A DNA stretch of 64,000 nucleotides. Origin: Bombiscardovia apis. GTDB taxonomy: Bacteria; Actinomycetota; Actinomycetes; Actinomycetales; Bifidobacteriaceae. The translations under genes were made by a program, and so were the position numbers. The DNA is taken from contig NZ_AP026800.1 in assembly GCF_033095945.1 (NCBI RefSeq), positions 1,550,001 through 1,614,000 of the forward strand. The letters run 5' to 3'. How positions within the stretch are numbered: the first letter of the stretch is position 1; each line of letters opens with the position of its first letter. The notes under the pieces were generated by a model. It made no database searches. It was not told the DNA's origin and was given only the letters and a program-made list of their open reading frames with translations. Of the stretch, positions 38,438-47,707 are shown piece after piece.

Positions 38438-38992
38438 ATGACATCAGACAATCCAGTCAAGCAGCAGGCTACGCACGCAGCCCATGAATTAGCTAGCATC
38501 AGTAATAAAGAACCGCTTGCAGGCTTTAAGCAGTTCATTTCCCGCGGTTCGATGGTCGACATGGCCGTCGGCGTGGTTATGGGCTCCGCAGTAACCGCGG
38601 TGGTTAATTCGATTGTAAAGAACCTGCTCAGCCCCCTCATCGCCATGATTTTTGGCAAACCAGATCTGAGCGGTTTACTCACCATTAGCAACGGCAAGGC
38701 AACGATTTCCTTCGGTGCCATATTGGGAGAAATTCTCAATTTCCTGCTGGTGGCGGCTGCCATCTACTTCTGTGTGATTCTGCCCATGAACAAGATTCGT
38801 GATTTGACGCGCACCGCCGCCGGTGTGGGCGATAGCGCCAACGATGCGGATAGCAAGCCTAGCACTGACGAGCAAACGGTTGAGCTGCTTCAGAGTATTT
38901 TGACCCAGATGCAGGCATCAGAAACCAGAGTGTCGTATCACAACACCAAAGCCATTCCTGGCCAGTCTCAGCCTTTCTCGGCTGGGAACTGA
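38438..38992 (+). CDS. mscL: Large-conductance mechanosensitive channel
   Basis: 184 residues from the ATG at 38438 with GGAGG four bases upstream; the longer open frame from 38342 lacks one. Hypo-osmotic emergency valve. Landmark sequence GFKQFISRGSMVDMAVGVVM (N-terminal helix and TM1), AVTAVVNSIVKNLLSPLIA and TM2 LNFLLVAAAIYFCVILPMNK. The N-terminus has about 25 extra residues and the C-terminus a longer charged tail than E. coli MscL (136). Confidence 0.93.
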   Translation: MTSDNPVKQQATHAAHELASISNKEPLAGFKQFISRGSMVDMAVGVVMGSAVTAVVNSIVKNLLSPLIAMIFGKPDLSGLLTISNGKATISFGAILGEILNFLLVAAAIYFCVILPMNKIRDLTRTAAGVGDSANDADSKPSTDEQTVELLQSILTQMQASETRVSYHNTKAIPGQSQPFSAGN

Positions 38993-39213
38993 CCCCAGTG
39001 AGGCGGTAATTCATTAAGAATTCGGCGGTCATCGTCGGCAAGTTTCTTCTGCACTGGTTCGCGGGGACCGAGCGCAAAACTCTTGTCGTCGAGGCCGTCG
39101 CCTTCAAAGTGCTCAGTACCTCGTCGCACCACACGCTTATGGCGCTTAGTACGACGAGGAGACTGCCCGGAAACCTCTTCGCAGGCAGCACTAGCTTCGT
39201 CTAAGGAACTCAC
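38968..39213 (-). CDS. Small conserved-looking protein coupled to helicase-like gene
   Basis: 81 residues: basic middle (PRRTKRHKRVVRRG) and a C-terminal RRILNELPPHWG motif of the kind seen at the end of small actinobacterial proteins. Its start overlaps the stop of the 1264-residue gene (ATGA), and it overlaps the mscL 3' end on the opposite strand by 25 bp. Coupling and the motif argue for a real gene. Function unknown. Confidence 0.6.
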   Translation of the reverse strand: MSSLDEASAACEEVSGQSPRRTKRHKRVVRRGTEHFEGDGLDDKSFALGPREPVQKKLADDDRRILNELPPHWGQFPAEKG

Positions 39214-42200
39214 TCGCCGACCTGACTCTGACTGCCGGTATGCGCCGCCTTGGGAGCTAGCGACTTACGAGAACCGAGCAAACGCTGGGCTATGCGGTCG
39301 GCTTCTTTATCGGGATTGACAAAAGCAGAAACGCTCCAAGCAGTCATAGCAGACCAACCTAAACGTTCCAAATCCTCGAGACGGAAGCGGTGACGCTCTC
39401 TGGTAGATTGCGTATGCATAAAGTCAGCGTCGTCCGTTACCACAGCCAAGCTGTAGGGCTGGCCTTTGAGACCAACGACCATCGGAATACGCATGCCTTC
39501 ATCGAAGCCGTAGTCAAGGGCAACTTCTAGCCCCTTCTGCTCTAGGCGCTGAGCCAAATCTGCGAATAAGACATTGTTGCTGGATTCAGCTTCGTTTGCT
39601 TCCAGCTGCTTGTCTTGGAGCTGTTCAGACCAAACGAGAAGCTCCTTTAAGAGCTTCGGGCCAGGCTGGTGCAAGCGGTCGTCTTCCATATCTTGCGAAC
39701 CGAAAGCAGAAACCACATCGACATGGCGCTCTGCCACAGCCAAAGCATCGAGCAGCATACCAGAGCCACCCTCACCCTCAAGCTTGCCGAACTGCTGGAG
39801 GAGACGCCCATGCGAAGTCTTTGCAAAGCCAATCGAAAGAATCGCATCGGTGCAGGCAGTACCAGAGATTTCGTCAATATCGACAATGCGCACATGGCGT
39901 AAGAAGAGGGCGAAAGCCGAATCCTTAGCAGCTTGCGCTTTCAACTCCGCTCCCAAACGCACCCGGTGAGCCTGTGAGAACGTAACGATAGCGATAATAT
40001 AGGAACGAGGTACGTTCGAAAAACTGGCGGCACGTTCGCGTAGCAGCCCCACCACGGCGTTAATCTCCTGCTGACTGGACTCCACCAGACCCGAGGAAAT
40101 AGCAGGAACACCGTTGCCGCTGACTCGCGTGAAGACTACCTTGCCCCGGTTAGCTTCTTGCACCAAAGCGTACGGAATTGGACCGTAGCCATGACTACGC
40201 AGGAAATCAACAACCAAGGGCGAGCGACGGGCAGGATGGCCTTGACTGCGCACAGGCACGAGCATATTGGACAGATAGATCAAGCCATCTGAGGTCATCG
40301 TTTGCTGATGGGCCACCACCACGACTTGGCGCACACGCGCCAAAATCGAGAGTACCTGAATGGAAGGAGTGTGCGCCCCAGCGTCGATAATCGCCACATC
40401 GGCAATCTGTTCCGCACGAGTCTGGGAAGCTAAAGTCGCAGGTGTCGCGATCATAATGGGCTTAGCCGCGGCCATCAGTGTGGGATGGGCATCGATTAAG
40501 TCATTGATCGAGGGGCCCGTCTGGCCGGTCAAAGCAGCGTGGAGCTGATTAGCCTCCTGCTTGTGACCAAAAAGAATCTCAGTAAGCCTGCGCTGACTCT
40601 CCTGACCAACCATGGGCCCAACGCTCATAACGTGGTCTAAATCAACCTGGTTGAAGCGCTCAGCTGCGGAAGACAGGGCAGAACCATCTTGATTCGAGAT
40701 GATACGGGAAGAATGCATAATATCGTCGAACACGGTGGTCCACCAAGCCAAGCTCAGTTCGCCTCGCACAGCATCCTTGGGCACCTGACGGTTACGCAAA
40801 TCAGTAATAAGCTCTTGCAAACCAGCAGCCTTGAATTCGCGATCCAGATTGCATCGCTCAGGCAAAGTATCCAGCGCAATATGGTCATCGAAGAGGGAAC
40901 GTAGACGCTCTTCGACTTCCTCGAACGGCGTGGTTTCTAAATCTCCGCCGCCAGGAGTTGAAGCCAAGACAGTGTCTAAGGCAGTCATATCTCGGCTCAA
41001 AGCCTCATAGGTGTCGAGAATATGATCGAGCTTAGCTGGCAAAACTGGCCAGCCGCCGTGGGGCACAAACTCGCGCCACTTCTTGGCTTGGCGGGCCACC
41101 ACCAACAGCGCAGCATGAAGGTCGTCGACTTGCGTGCCAACGCGGACCAAAGCCTTCGCCTCTTTCACCAAGCGACGCCGCTCCCAGAAACCTAGGGAGC
41201 TGCTGCTCGACTTACGCTCGTCTTTAGACTCGCTCGCCTCAATCATGGCAGGGATGTCGCGCTCAAAAATGTCTGGCTGGAAGATGTCAAGAACCCTGCG
41301 CAGGTTCTTCAACATGGCCATTTGCTTGCCCCACTCCTGAGCCGTCTGAGGCACAGGGAAACCGCAGGTTTCTACAGTTGAAGCAACCTGCTCTCGGGTG
41401 GCTGGCAGAAGCTTTTCAAGCAGACGGACCACACGCTCATAAATAGCGACTGCTTCATCTTCTGTATAAATTGCAGCGCCAAACCAAGGCGTATCTTGCG
41501 GGCCAAGGGTGAACTCGCCCAGCTGGGCAGCCCGCTCAATCTTGTTGCCCCAAGATTCCATCTGGTCGCGCAACTGACGGGCGGTATCAACACTCAGGCG
41601 CACACGCGTTGCCGGGTGAGTGGGCAGGTTGGCGGCTTGCGCCAAGTTCTGGATGGTCTGATAAGCAGATACACCCCAAGTCTTGCTCACGCCATGCAAA
41701 TCACCTAAGTAGCGCGTTAAACGGGAACGCACTCCCACCAATTCGTCTGCCAATTGGTCAAAACGAGCAGTGGCCTTACCAGGTTTAAAAGCAACGCCCT
41801 CAATGAGTTGCGTATCAATGGCCTGCTTAGCCGAGCTCGATTGCAGGTCCAAGACCAAATCGGACATTTGACAACGGTCCATATAGCGCTCAAAGCGGCG
41901 CTTTTGTTCCACCACACAGGGCACGTAGAGAACTGTACGTCCGTTCATTAAACAGCGGGCTGCTACGGCTGCCGAACTACTGATGCCATTGCGCCCTGAA
42001 ACCTCGTCGAGAAGCACAGAATGCCCGCTTGCTGCCAAAGCAGCAGCGAAACGCACCTTGTTATCAACGTCTCCCACCTCGAACTCTGCATGTGGATCAG
42101 CATCAAAAGGCGAATATTGGGGCAGTGGATCGCCTTGAACCTGCTCCAAGGCTGCTTGATCGCCAGCAAGAGCGTCGAGAAGAGCATTTCCAGTAGGACC

Positions 42201-43004
42201 CGCAGCCATGCGGTCAATCAAATCTTGACTCTCGGCCAGCAAAAGCGCCGACGGCTCCACGAAGCAGCCCAAGATAATCTGCTGCTCAATCGAGAAATCG
42301 TTGATATGGGGAGCAACTGCTGCCGTAATGGTTTTAAAGAGGGCAGAGGTCTCCAAAGTGCCACCCTGATAGTGGGCAGAGTCGAAGAGACCAGCTGCAT
42401 CAAGGTCGATACCACGGTTGCGCAAGACAGCCAAGAAAGCGCCATTGACTTGCACGCGGCCAGTGAAACGAATAATTGCTTTGTTGCCAGACTTACCTTC
42501 TTGTTCTACCTCGATAGGGTAGAGCAAAACCGGCATGGCAGCGCCACTCCAAGTAGCAACACCAACCACAATCGAAAGCTGGGCAGAACCGCTCTGGCGC
42601 TCCTTAGCATCGAGATCATCCAAGACACGTTCTAAGCGACGATGGGCCGCGCGCAACATGTTGTTGTCTCTAAAAAGCGTGTTGAGATGCACATGGCCTG
42701 AGGCGAAAAGCTGGGCAATACCCGAGGGGTGAGCATGAGTCAAATCCAGTTGAGCTGCCAGCCGACCCACGTCTTCAAGCGGCGTGGTTTCGGCTGCAAT
42801 CTGATAGGCCTGTCTCCAGGCACGAATGCGCTCCAGCGGCGCTAAACCCTCATGCACAGGCTGCTCGCTGCTGGCCCCCTCCACTTCCTGAGACTCCTGC
42901 GAAGACGCAACGGCTTCTGGCTCCTCTACCGGAGCGGCAGTAGCTGCTACAGCTTGGTCTTGCTCCTGACCATCGTCTGCTTGAGAGGATGTCGTTTCAC
43001 TCAT
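39210..43004 (-). CDS. Helicase-like protein with degenerate SF1 motifs and C-terminal nuclease-like domain
   Basis: 1264 residues. An acidic N-terminus (1-50) precedes a globular region. Around residues 325-350, VLLDEVSGRNGISSSAAVAA lies where an SF1 helicase would have its Walker A (GxxGxGKT), but the Lys and Thr are absent. A later VAIIDAGAHTPSIQVLS resembles a Walker B (DEA[SG]) that has lost its Glu. C-terminal SGTACTDAILSIGFAKTSHG and, at about 1170-1250, LDYGFDEGMRIPMVVG with RHRFRLEDLERLGWSAMTAW resemble helicase motif V/VI and a Vsr/REase-like end domain. Probably a non-motor descendant of an SF1 helicase. It overlaps the 81-residue gene; FHA gene upstream by 6 bp. Confidence 0.65.
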   Translation of the reverse strand: MSETTSSQADDGQEQDQAVAATAAPVEEPEAVASSQESQEVEGASSEQPVHEGLAPLERIRAWRQAYQIAAETTPLEDVGRLAAQLDLTHAHPSGIAQLFASGHVHLNTLFRDNNMLRAAHRRLERVLDDLDAKERQSGSAQLSIVVGVATWSGAAMPVLLYPIEVEQEGKSGNKAIIRFTGRVQVNGAFLAVLRNRGIDLDAAGLFDSAHYQGGTLETSALFKTITAAVAPHINDFSIEQQIILGCFVEPSALLLAESQDLIDRMAAGPTGNALLDALAGDQAALEQVQGDPLPQYSPFDADPHAEFEVGDVDNKVRFAAALAASGHSVLLDEVSGRNGISSSAAVAARCLMNGRTVLYVPCVVEQKRRFERYMDRCQMSDLVLDLQSSSAKQAIDTQLIEGVAFKPGKATARFDQLADELVGVRSRLTRYLGDLHGVSKTWGVSAYQTIQNLAQAANLPTHPATRVRLSVDTARQLRDQMESWGNKIERAAQLGEFTLGPQDTPWFGAAIYTEDEAVAIYERVVRLLEKLLPATREQVASTVETCGFPVPQTAQEWGKQMAMLKNLRRVLDIFQPDIFERDIPAMIEASESKDERKSSSSSLGFWERRRLVKEAKALVRVGTQVDDLHAALLVVARQAKKWREFVPHGGWPVLPAKLDHILDTYEALSRDMTALDTVLASTPGGGDLETTPFEEVEERLRSLFDDHIALDTLPERCNLDREFKAAGLQELITDLRNRQVPKDAVRGELSLAWWTTVFDDIMHSSRIISNQDGSALSSAAERFNQVDLDHVMSVGPMVGQESQRRLTEILFGHKQEANQLHAALTGQTGPSINDLIDAHPTLMAAAKPIMIATPATLASQTRAEQIADVAIIDAGAHTPSIQVLSILARVRQVVVVAHQQTMTSDGLIYLSNMLVPVRSQGHPARRSPLVVDFLRSHGYGPIPYALVQEANRGKVVFTRVSGNGVPAISSGLVESSQQEINAVVGLLRERAASFSNVPRSYIIAIVTFSQAHRVRLGAELKAQAAKDSAFALFLRHVRIVDIDEISGTACTDAILSIGFAKTSHGRLLQQFGKLEGEGGSGMLLDALAVAERHVDVVSAFGSQDMEDDRLHQPGPKLLKELLVWSEQLQDKQLEANEAESSNNVLFADLAQRLEQKGLEVALDYGFDEGMRIPMVVGLKGQPYSLAVVTDDADFMHTQSTRERHRFRLEDLERLGWSAMTAWSVSAFVNPDKEADRIAQRLLGSRKSLAPKAAHTGSQSQVGE

Positions 43005-43010
43005 CCCTGC

Positions 43011-44135
43011 TCACTCCTGTGCTGCTAAATACTCGCGGTATCCTTCATTCTTCTGAAGTGCAGAGTCGATGTCATCGTTACCCTGGGCCGAGAGCCAAGC
43101 ATACAAATCGTCGTACAGGGAGGGGTTCATAGCTAAGAACGGCAACAACTGATTGTGCTTTGCCATTTCGAATTGTAGAGCAAAATCGGTCGAATTCTTG
43201 GCATCGTCGCTAGTCATACCGTCGACTTCAATAACCTGTTCTTGCGCATCGAAATCGCCCTTGGAAACTTTGTCAAAAACAGAACCGGGTTCAAAAGCCG
43301 GCTTGTAAGTTTGAGATTGAGGTTCGGCAGCACTGCGCTCGATTTCCTCGACCGCAGCTTGACGTTCCTGCTCTTCATCTTGCAGTTGCGCAGCCCCTAA
43401 TGGCTGGAATTGAGGCTCAACATCGTCCTCAACCATAGGCTCATTGCCATCAAACACCTCAGGCTGAGCCTCTTCCTCTACAACCGGCACCTGCTCAACT
43501 TCTTCTGAAACCGCTTCCTGTTCGAAGATTGGTTCAGCCGCGTCCTGCTGGCGCAAGTCAACAACCTGATCGTGGAGGGCGCTGATGCGCGAGCGCACGT
43601 TTTCTGCATGGAAAACGCCGGTAGGCTCGCCGGCGCGCAAGTCCAAGATGTCGTCAACCGAAAGGTCAGCTTCATCGGGCTCTTGGGCGGCTTCGTCTTC
43701 ATCTTGCGCATAAGAGAAGAGGTCTGGCACCTGCTCGGCAGGCTCGTCGTCTGCATCAGGTTCCACGTCTTCAATCTGGGTAAAATCAACCAGCACATCG
43801 CCGAACTGGAAACGCTCGGAATCGTGTTGCAGACTGTAATCGTTGTCTTCAGGCAGACGAATCAAATCGCCGTCAGCCTGGACCACATACGAGCCATTGG
43901 TGGAGCCCATATCTCGTAGATGTGCCTGACCATCTTCCTCGACTACGAAGGAAGCGTGGCGCTTCGACATAGACTTGGTCTGGTCTTGCACCTCTAAACG
44001 CACCATGCCGTCATCAGGCAGAGGGCGGATAGGCTTGCGCCCAATCTCAATACTTTCACCGGGGCTCAGGCGAATCTTCTCTACCCCATTTATTGTAACT
44101 ACCCATTGCCGTGTCGGCCGCTGACCGTCGCTCAC
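43011..44135 (-). CDS. FHA-domain protein with long acidic region
   Basis: 374 residues from a GTG at 44135 with GGGAGG nine bases upstream. The FHA domain occupies residues about 15-125: IEIGRKPIR, then SMSKRHASFVVEEDG and LRDMGSTNGSYV carry the phosphothreonine-binding GR, S-x-x-H and N residues. The rest is acidic, Glu/Asp/Gln-rich and probably disordered, with a C-terminal helical part (LQFEMAKHNQLLPFLAMNPS). It likely docks proteins phosphorylated by a Ser/Thr kinase. It lies 6 bp upstream of the helicase-like gene, so the two probably function together. Confidence 0.85.
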   Translation of the reverse strand: MSDGQRPTRQWVVTINGVEKIRLSPGESIEIGRKPIRPLPDDGMVRLEVQDQTKSMSKRHASFVVEEDGQAHLRDMGSTNGSYVVQADGDLIRLPEDNDYSLQHDSERFQFGDVLVDFTQIEDVEPDADDEPAEQVPDLFSYAQDEDEAAQEPDEADLSVDDILDLRAGEPTGVFHAENVRSRISALHDQVVDLRQQDAAEPIFEQEAVSEEVEQVPVVEEEAQPEVFDGNEPMVEDDVEPQFQPLGAAQLQDEEQERQAAVEEIERSAAEPQSQTYKPAFEPGSVFDKVSKGDFDAQEQVIEVDGMTSDDAKNSTDFALQFEMAKHNQLLPFLAMNPSLYDDLYAWLSAQGNDDIDSALQKNEGYREYLAAQE

Positions 44136-44273
44136 CGTTCTCGACCTCCCATAATTCCCAAGACAGATTTCGCACGCATACGAATGCACTATCTGCTATT
44201 GTGCCATGAAACCACGAACTCAGCGCCCGAGGCAGCAGAATCCATACATAATACTTCACACTAGCAATGCAAA

Positions 44274-44314
44274 AAGGGGCCGCGAGAGGCGCAAAAACCT
44301 CAAGCGACCCCTTA
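44274..44314 (-). terminator. Terminator after GH30 gene
   Basis: An imperfect 16-bp stem (AAGGGGcCGC...GAGG with its complement) followed by a T5 run on the minus strand lies 24 bp beyond the GH30 stop. Confidence 0.7.
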
Positions 44315-44337
44315 TTAAATGCTTTCAATACCCTATT

Positions 44338-45873
44338 TTACTGCACGTATTGACTCTCGTCGTGGTCATCCTCTGGGTGTGGCGTGTATGTAATCTTAAA
44401 ATCGTCATCTTCCGGGACGCTCGAGGTGTTGAGCTCCCCGTTCGAGCAGCGATACGACACCGTGCCGTATGCGGGCACTTCCACTACTCGCCAAGCAGCG
44501 CCCTGGCCTGCAATCGCTACTGCCGCCGAGATGGACTCAGCAGTGGGATTGTAGAGAATGACGCTGATATCGTCGCCCTTACCAAAAGCAACGGAACCCA
44601 AACCACCGGTGCGGCCATCTCGCGTATAAGAAGTGGAGGCCAAGCGACGAGCACCCAGAGGCACGTCTTGACCAAAGTTGCGCAGCATGAAGTATTCCAA
44701 ATTACGCTTTACCTTACCGGTCTTGGAGTCAATCGTTACCACGCCGCGCCTGCCGGAAGTGCCCGCATAAGAGGGGAAGCCCTGCTCGTCGAGCGCCAAG
44801 TTCCACAGGTTAATTAGGCTCATACCGCCGCGGACTAACCAGGTACCAATCTCACCCATCATCACGTGGCTGGCTTCGTCTACCGTCTCGTCGAGCATGC
44901 AGCGGCGCTCGCTCATGGTGAGCTTCCAGTTGGGGAACTGCTGGGTGGCGTAGGCTAGCATCTCCGGGCGGCCCGAGTAAGTATGCAGGGCCACACCGGC
45001 GAAGCAAGCGGCCTGCGTGGGTGTCATGTATTCGCTAACTGGGCGCTCGAAGAAGCGTAGGCCATCGTCTGCAAAGTAAATTTCCACATCTGGAAAACTG
45101 CGGTCGAGCGCCGGGCGCAGGTAGTGACTCCCCCACTCGGTCAGCTCCTCAGGAGTCCAGGTGGTCATGGGCCACGGTGGCACGTTCGAGGGCTCGTTTT
45201 GCATGGTAATTGAGTTAATCGTGATGCCGTAGCGCTGGTATGCCTCGATGAACTTCACAATATATTGGGCATAGACGAAGTCAATCGTATCTTGGTAGCG
45301 GTAGCCGTTGCGGGTGCACTCCCCCAAGCGCAAGCGGCCCGAGCCCGAGAACTGGCCCGTGGTCTTCATCCAAGCCGGCGCCGACCGGGGAGAGGCCATC
45401 ACCTTAACAGCTGGGTTAATAGCCAAAATCTCTTGAAGCACGGGAATCACATACTTCAAATCTTTGGTAGCATCCGGAGCGCCGGGCTCGCCCTCACCAA
45501 TCGAGAAGTAGTTGAGGTCTCCGTCTGAGTAAACACCCTCGGGCAGTTCGTCGTAGCTGTAGTAGGGCTGACTGGAAAAGTCGCAGGAGCCAATCGAAAT
45601 ACGCACAGAAGAGAATCCGGCCTGCTCGGGGCTGAATAATTCCTCAAGCAAGGCGTGGCGCTGCTCGGGATTCATTGAGGTCCAAATCAGGTAAGCCGAG
45701 GAGTCAGTTATAGCAGCTCCTTCGCCCTCCCAAGATTGGTAGCTTCTGCTCGGGTCCACAATCACCTTGCAGGCCTCGCCCGGGTCTTGAACGACGGCGG
45801 GCTGGGCAAGTGACTCCCTGCGAGCGCTTAAATCTCCGGAAGTGCGCGTCCACAATTCTTGCTTCGTTGACAT
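44338..45873 (-). CDS. GH30 glycoside hydrolase (glucosylceramidase-like)
   Basis: 511 residues, no signal peptide, so intracellular. (beta/alpha)8 barrel of family GH30: YQSWEGEGAAITDSSAYLIW, RISIGSCDFSSQPYYSYD, ASPRSAPAWMKTTGQFSG. The acid/base Glu is in SITMQNEPSN and the nucleophile Glu probably in LTMSERRCML, corresponding to ASEAC of human glucocerebrosidase. The C-terminal beta domain has SVILYNPTAESISAAVAIAG. It may cleave beta-glucosides or beta-xylosides; substrate unknown. Ribosome-binding AAGGAG precedes ATG. It lies downstream of a broken paralogue. Confidence 0.88.
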   Translation of the reverse strand: MSTKQELWTRTSGDLSARRESLAQPAVVQDPGEACKVIVDPSRSYQSWEGEGAAITDSSAYLIWTSMNPEQRHALLEELFSPEQAGFSSVRISIGSCDFSSQPYYSYDELPEGVYSDGDLNYFSIGEGEPGAPDATKDLKYVIPVLQEILAINPAVKVMASPRSAPAWMKTTGQFSGSGRLRLGECTRNGYRYQDTIDFVYAQYIVKFIEAYQRYGITINSITMQNEPSNVPPWPMTTWTPEELTEWGSHYLRPALDRSFPDVEIYFADDGLRFFERPVSEYMTPTQAACFAGVALHTYSGRPEMLAYATQQFPNWKLTMSERRCMLDETVDEASHVMMGEIGTWLVRGGMSLINLWNLALDEQGFPSYAGTSGRRGVVTIDSKTGKVKRNLEYFMLRNFGQDVPLGARRLASTSYTRDGRTGGLGSVAFGKGDDISVILYNPTAESISAAVAIAGQGAAWRVVEVPAYGTVSYRCSNGELNTSSVPEDDDFKITYTPHPEDDHDESQYVQ

Positions 45874-45970
45874 CTGCTTCTCCTTGTTGTGTGGCCAGCT
45901 GCTCTGCTGGTCTCTATCGCTATGCTTGAGCGCATCTACATAGCTGACGTTTACTTGTAATAGGTATGGG

Positions 45971-47516
45971 TTAGTGGCTTTTTCCCGGTGCTAAATCGTC
46001 TACTAAATCAGTGGGAGCCGGGTTGAGCTCGAATTCTTCGTCTGAGCGAGGCTGCGAGCGGCTCACCTCTTCACGCGACTTGTGCATAGTCACTGTGCCC
46101 CAAGCCGGCACTTCGACCAACTGCCAGGAGGCTCCTGCCCCTGCAAGTGCTACTGCTACTTGGATGGGCTTGCCGGTTGGATTGTAGATGTGGGCGCTCA
46201 CTGAGCCGTCGGGAGCCAAGAAGCCCACTGAGCCCAAGCCCCCGGACCAGCCGTCGGGCGTGTAATTGCTGGGGTTGATGATGGTTGAGCCTGGTTCGAC
46301 GTCTTGGCCGAAAGCGCGGAGCATATAGTATTCCAAGTTGCGCTTCACCTTGCCGCTGGTGTGGTCAATCGTCACCACTCCCCGCCTGCCGGTAGCGCCC
46401 ACCATGTTGGGTAGGCCGCGCTCGTCTAGAGCCATATTCCACAGGGCAATGAAGGAGCCGCCCTGACGAACCATCCAGTTGCCGATAACTCCCGACATAA
46501 TGTGAGCCGCGTCTTCAGGCGTTTCGTCAATCATGCACCGGCGCTCAGTCATGCCGAAAAGCCAGTGAGGATAAGCGTGAGTGGCGTTGAAGAACTTGTC
46601 GTAGGGAATGGAATAGGTATGGATGGTCAGGCCGTCGATGGAGGCAGCCTGCTCGGGCGTTACGTCTTCGCGCACTGGGCGCACCAAGCAATGGGGCGAA
46701 TCGTCGTTGATGAAGATGCGGGTCTGTGGGAAAGTCTGATCGAGCACGGGGCGCAGGAAGCGGTGGGCGAAGTCGGCCTGCTCCTGCAAGGTCCAGAGCA
46801 TAGCGGGCCAAGGCGCAGCGTTGGAAGGCTCGTTTTGCACGGTCACTGCCCAAATCGGAATGCCGTAACGACCCATTTCTTCAATATATTTGGCGAAATA
46901 GTGGGCGTACACGCCTTCGAAGGAGTCCTTGAGTGGGTCGTAGCCGTTGCCCGTCCACTCACCAAAGCGCAGGTGCCCACCCTGGCACAGGCTGCCGGTA
47001 TCCTTCATCCAAGCAGGCGCCGACTAGGGCGATTCGATGATTTTAACAGCCGGGTTGATGGCAAGAATCTCCTGCACGACCGGCACAATATATTTCAAGT
47101 CCTTAGTCGCGTCAGGCGCGCCCGGTTCGCCTTCGCCCAAGCTAAAGAGGCTCAAGCTATTGTCATGATGACCATAGGGCACATCGTCGTAGGTGTAGTA
47201 GGGCTGAGATGCGGGTTCGCAAGAGCCGAGCGGGATGCGGATAACCGACATACCGCCTTGGTCAGGGCCGAAGAGCTCTTCAAGCAGGGCGTGGCGCTGC
47301 TCAGGATTTTGTGAGCCCCAAATAAGCGAGGCAGCCGCGTCGGTAATGGCTGCACCCGCGCCAATCCAAAGCTGGCGGCGATCGGCAGGGTCGATAACTA
47401 TCTTGGATACTTGGGTTTGGAAGTAAATCAACAGTTTTTGGCTCAATAGGCTGCCGACGCTCCGATAAATCACCGGAAGTTACCGTCCAATATTCGTGTG
47501 CGAGTGAGCTAACCAT
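45971..47516 (-). pseudogene. GH30 glycoside hydrolase paralogue, frameshifted and with internal amber stop
   Basis: Three segments align with the intact neighbour at 44338. The N-terminus EYWTVTSGDLSERRQPIE begins at 47516 in one frame. The sequence then shifts frame at about 47400-47440 and continues as KIVIDPADRRQLWIGAGAAI. A TAG at 47024-47026 interrupts the frame inside the ASP-RSAPAW motif, and the remainder from SAPAWMKDTG to the C-terminus stays open. The Glu in VTVQNEPSN and in FGMTERRCM remain. Two separate lesions make function unlikely, unless the frameshift is a sequencing error. Confidence 0.85.
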
Positions 47517-47650
47517 AAGACCTCTTCATCTTCCATACCGTGGCGTCAGTGCCACTACAGCGCCAGCGCTTCTAGTGAATTGGCCCCCAGCATAGCACCC
47601 AATACCCAACCATCCCCACCAGTTTCCACCTGTTCCACAAGCCCAACCCC

Positions 47651-47690
47651 GTATACACAAGTATTGGTGTTTGATAATAGTTGCGTATAC
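47651..47690. repeat. 40-bp palindromic repeat, copy A (3' of the HTH/NTase unit)
   Basis: The ends GTATACACAA and TTGCGTATAC make an imperfect inverted repeat. The sequence matches copy B at 49189-49228 at 35 of 40 positions, and all five differences are transitions. It lies 17 bp beyond the stop of the nucleotidyltransferase gene and about 135 bp upstream of the broken GH30. Confidence 0.85.
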
Positions 47691-47707
47691 GCGATTAAAG
47701 AGCGCGA

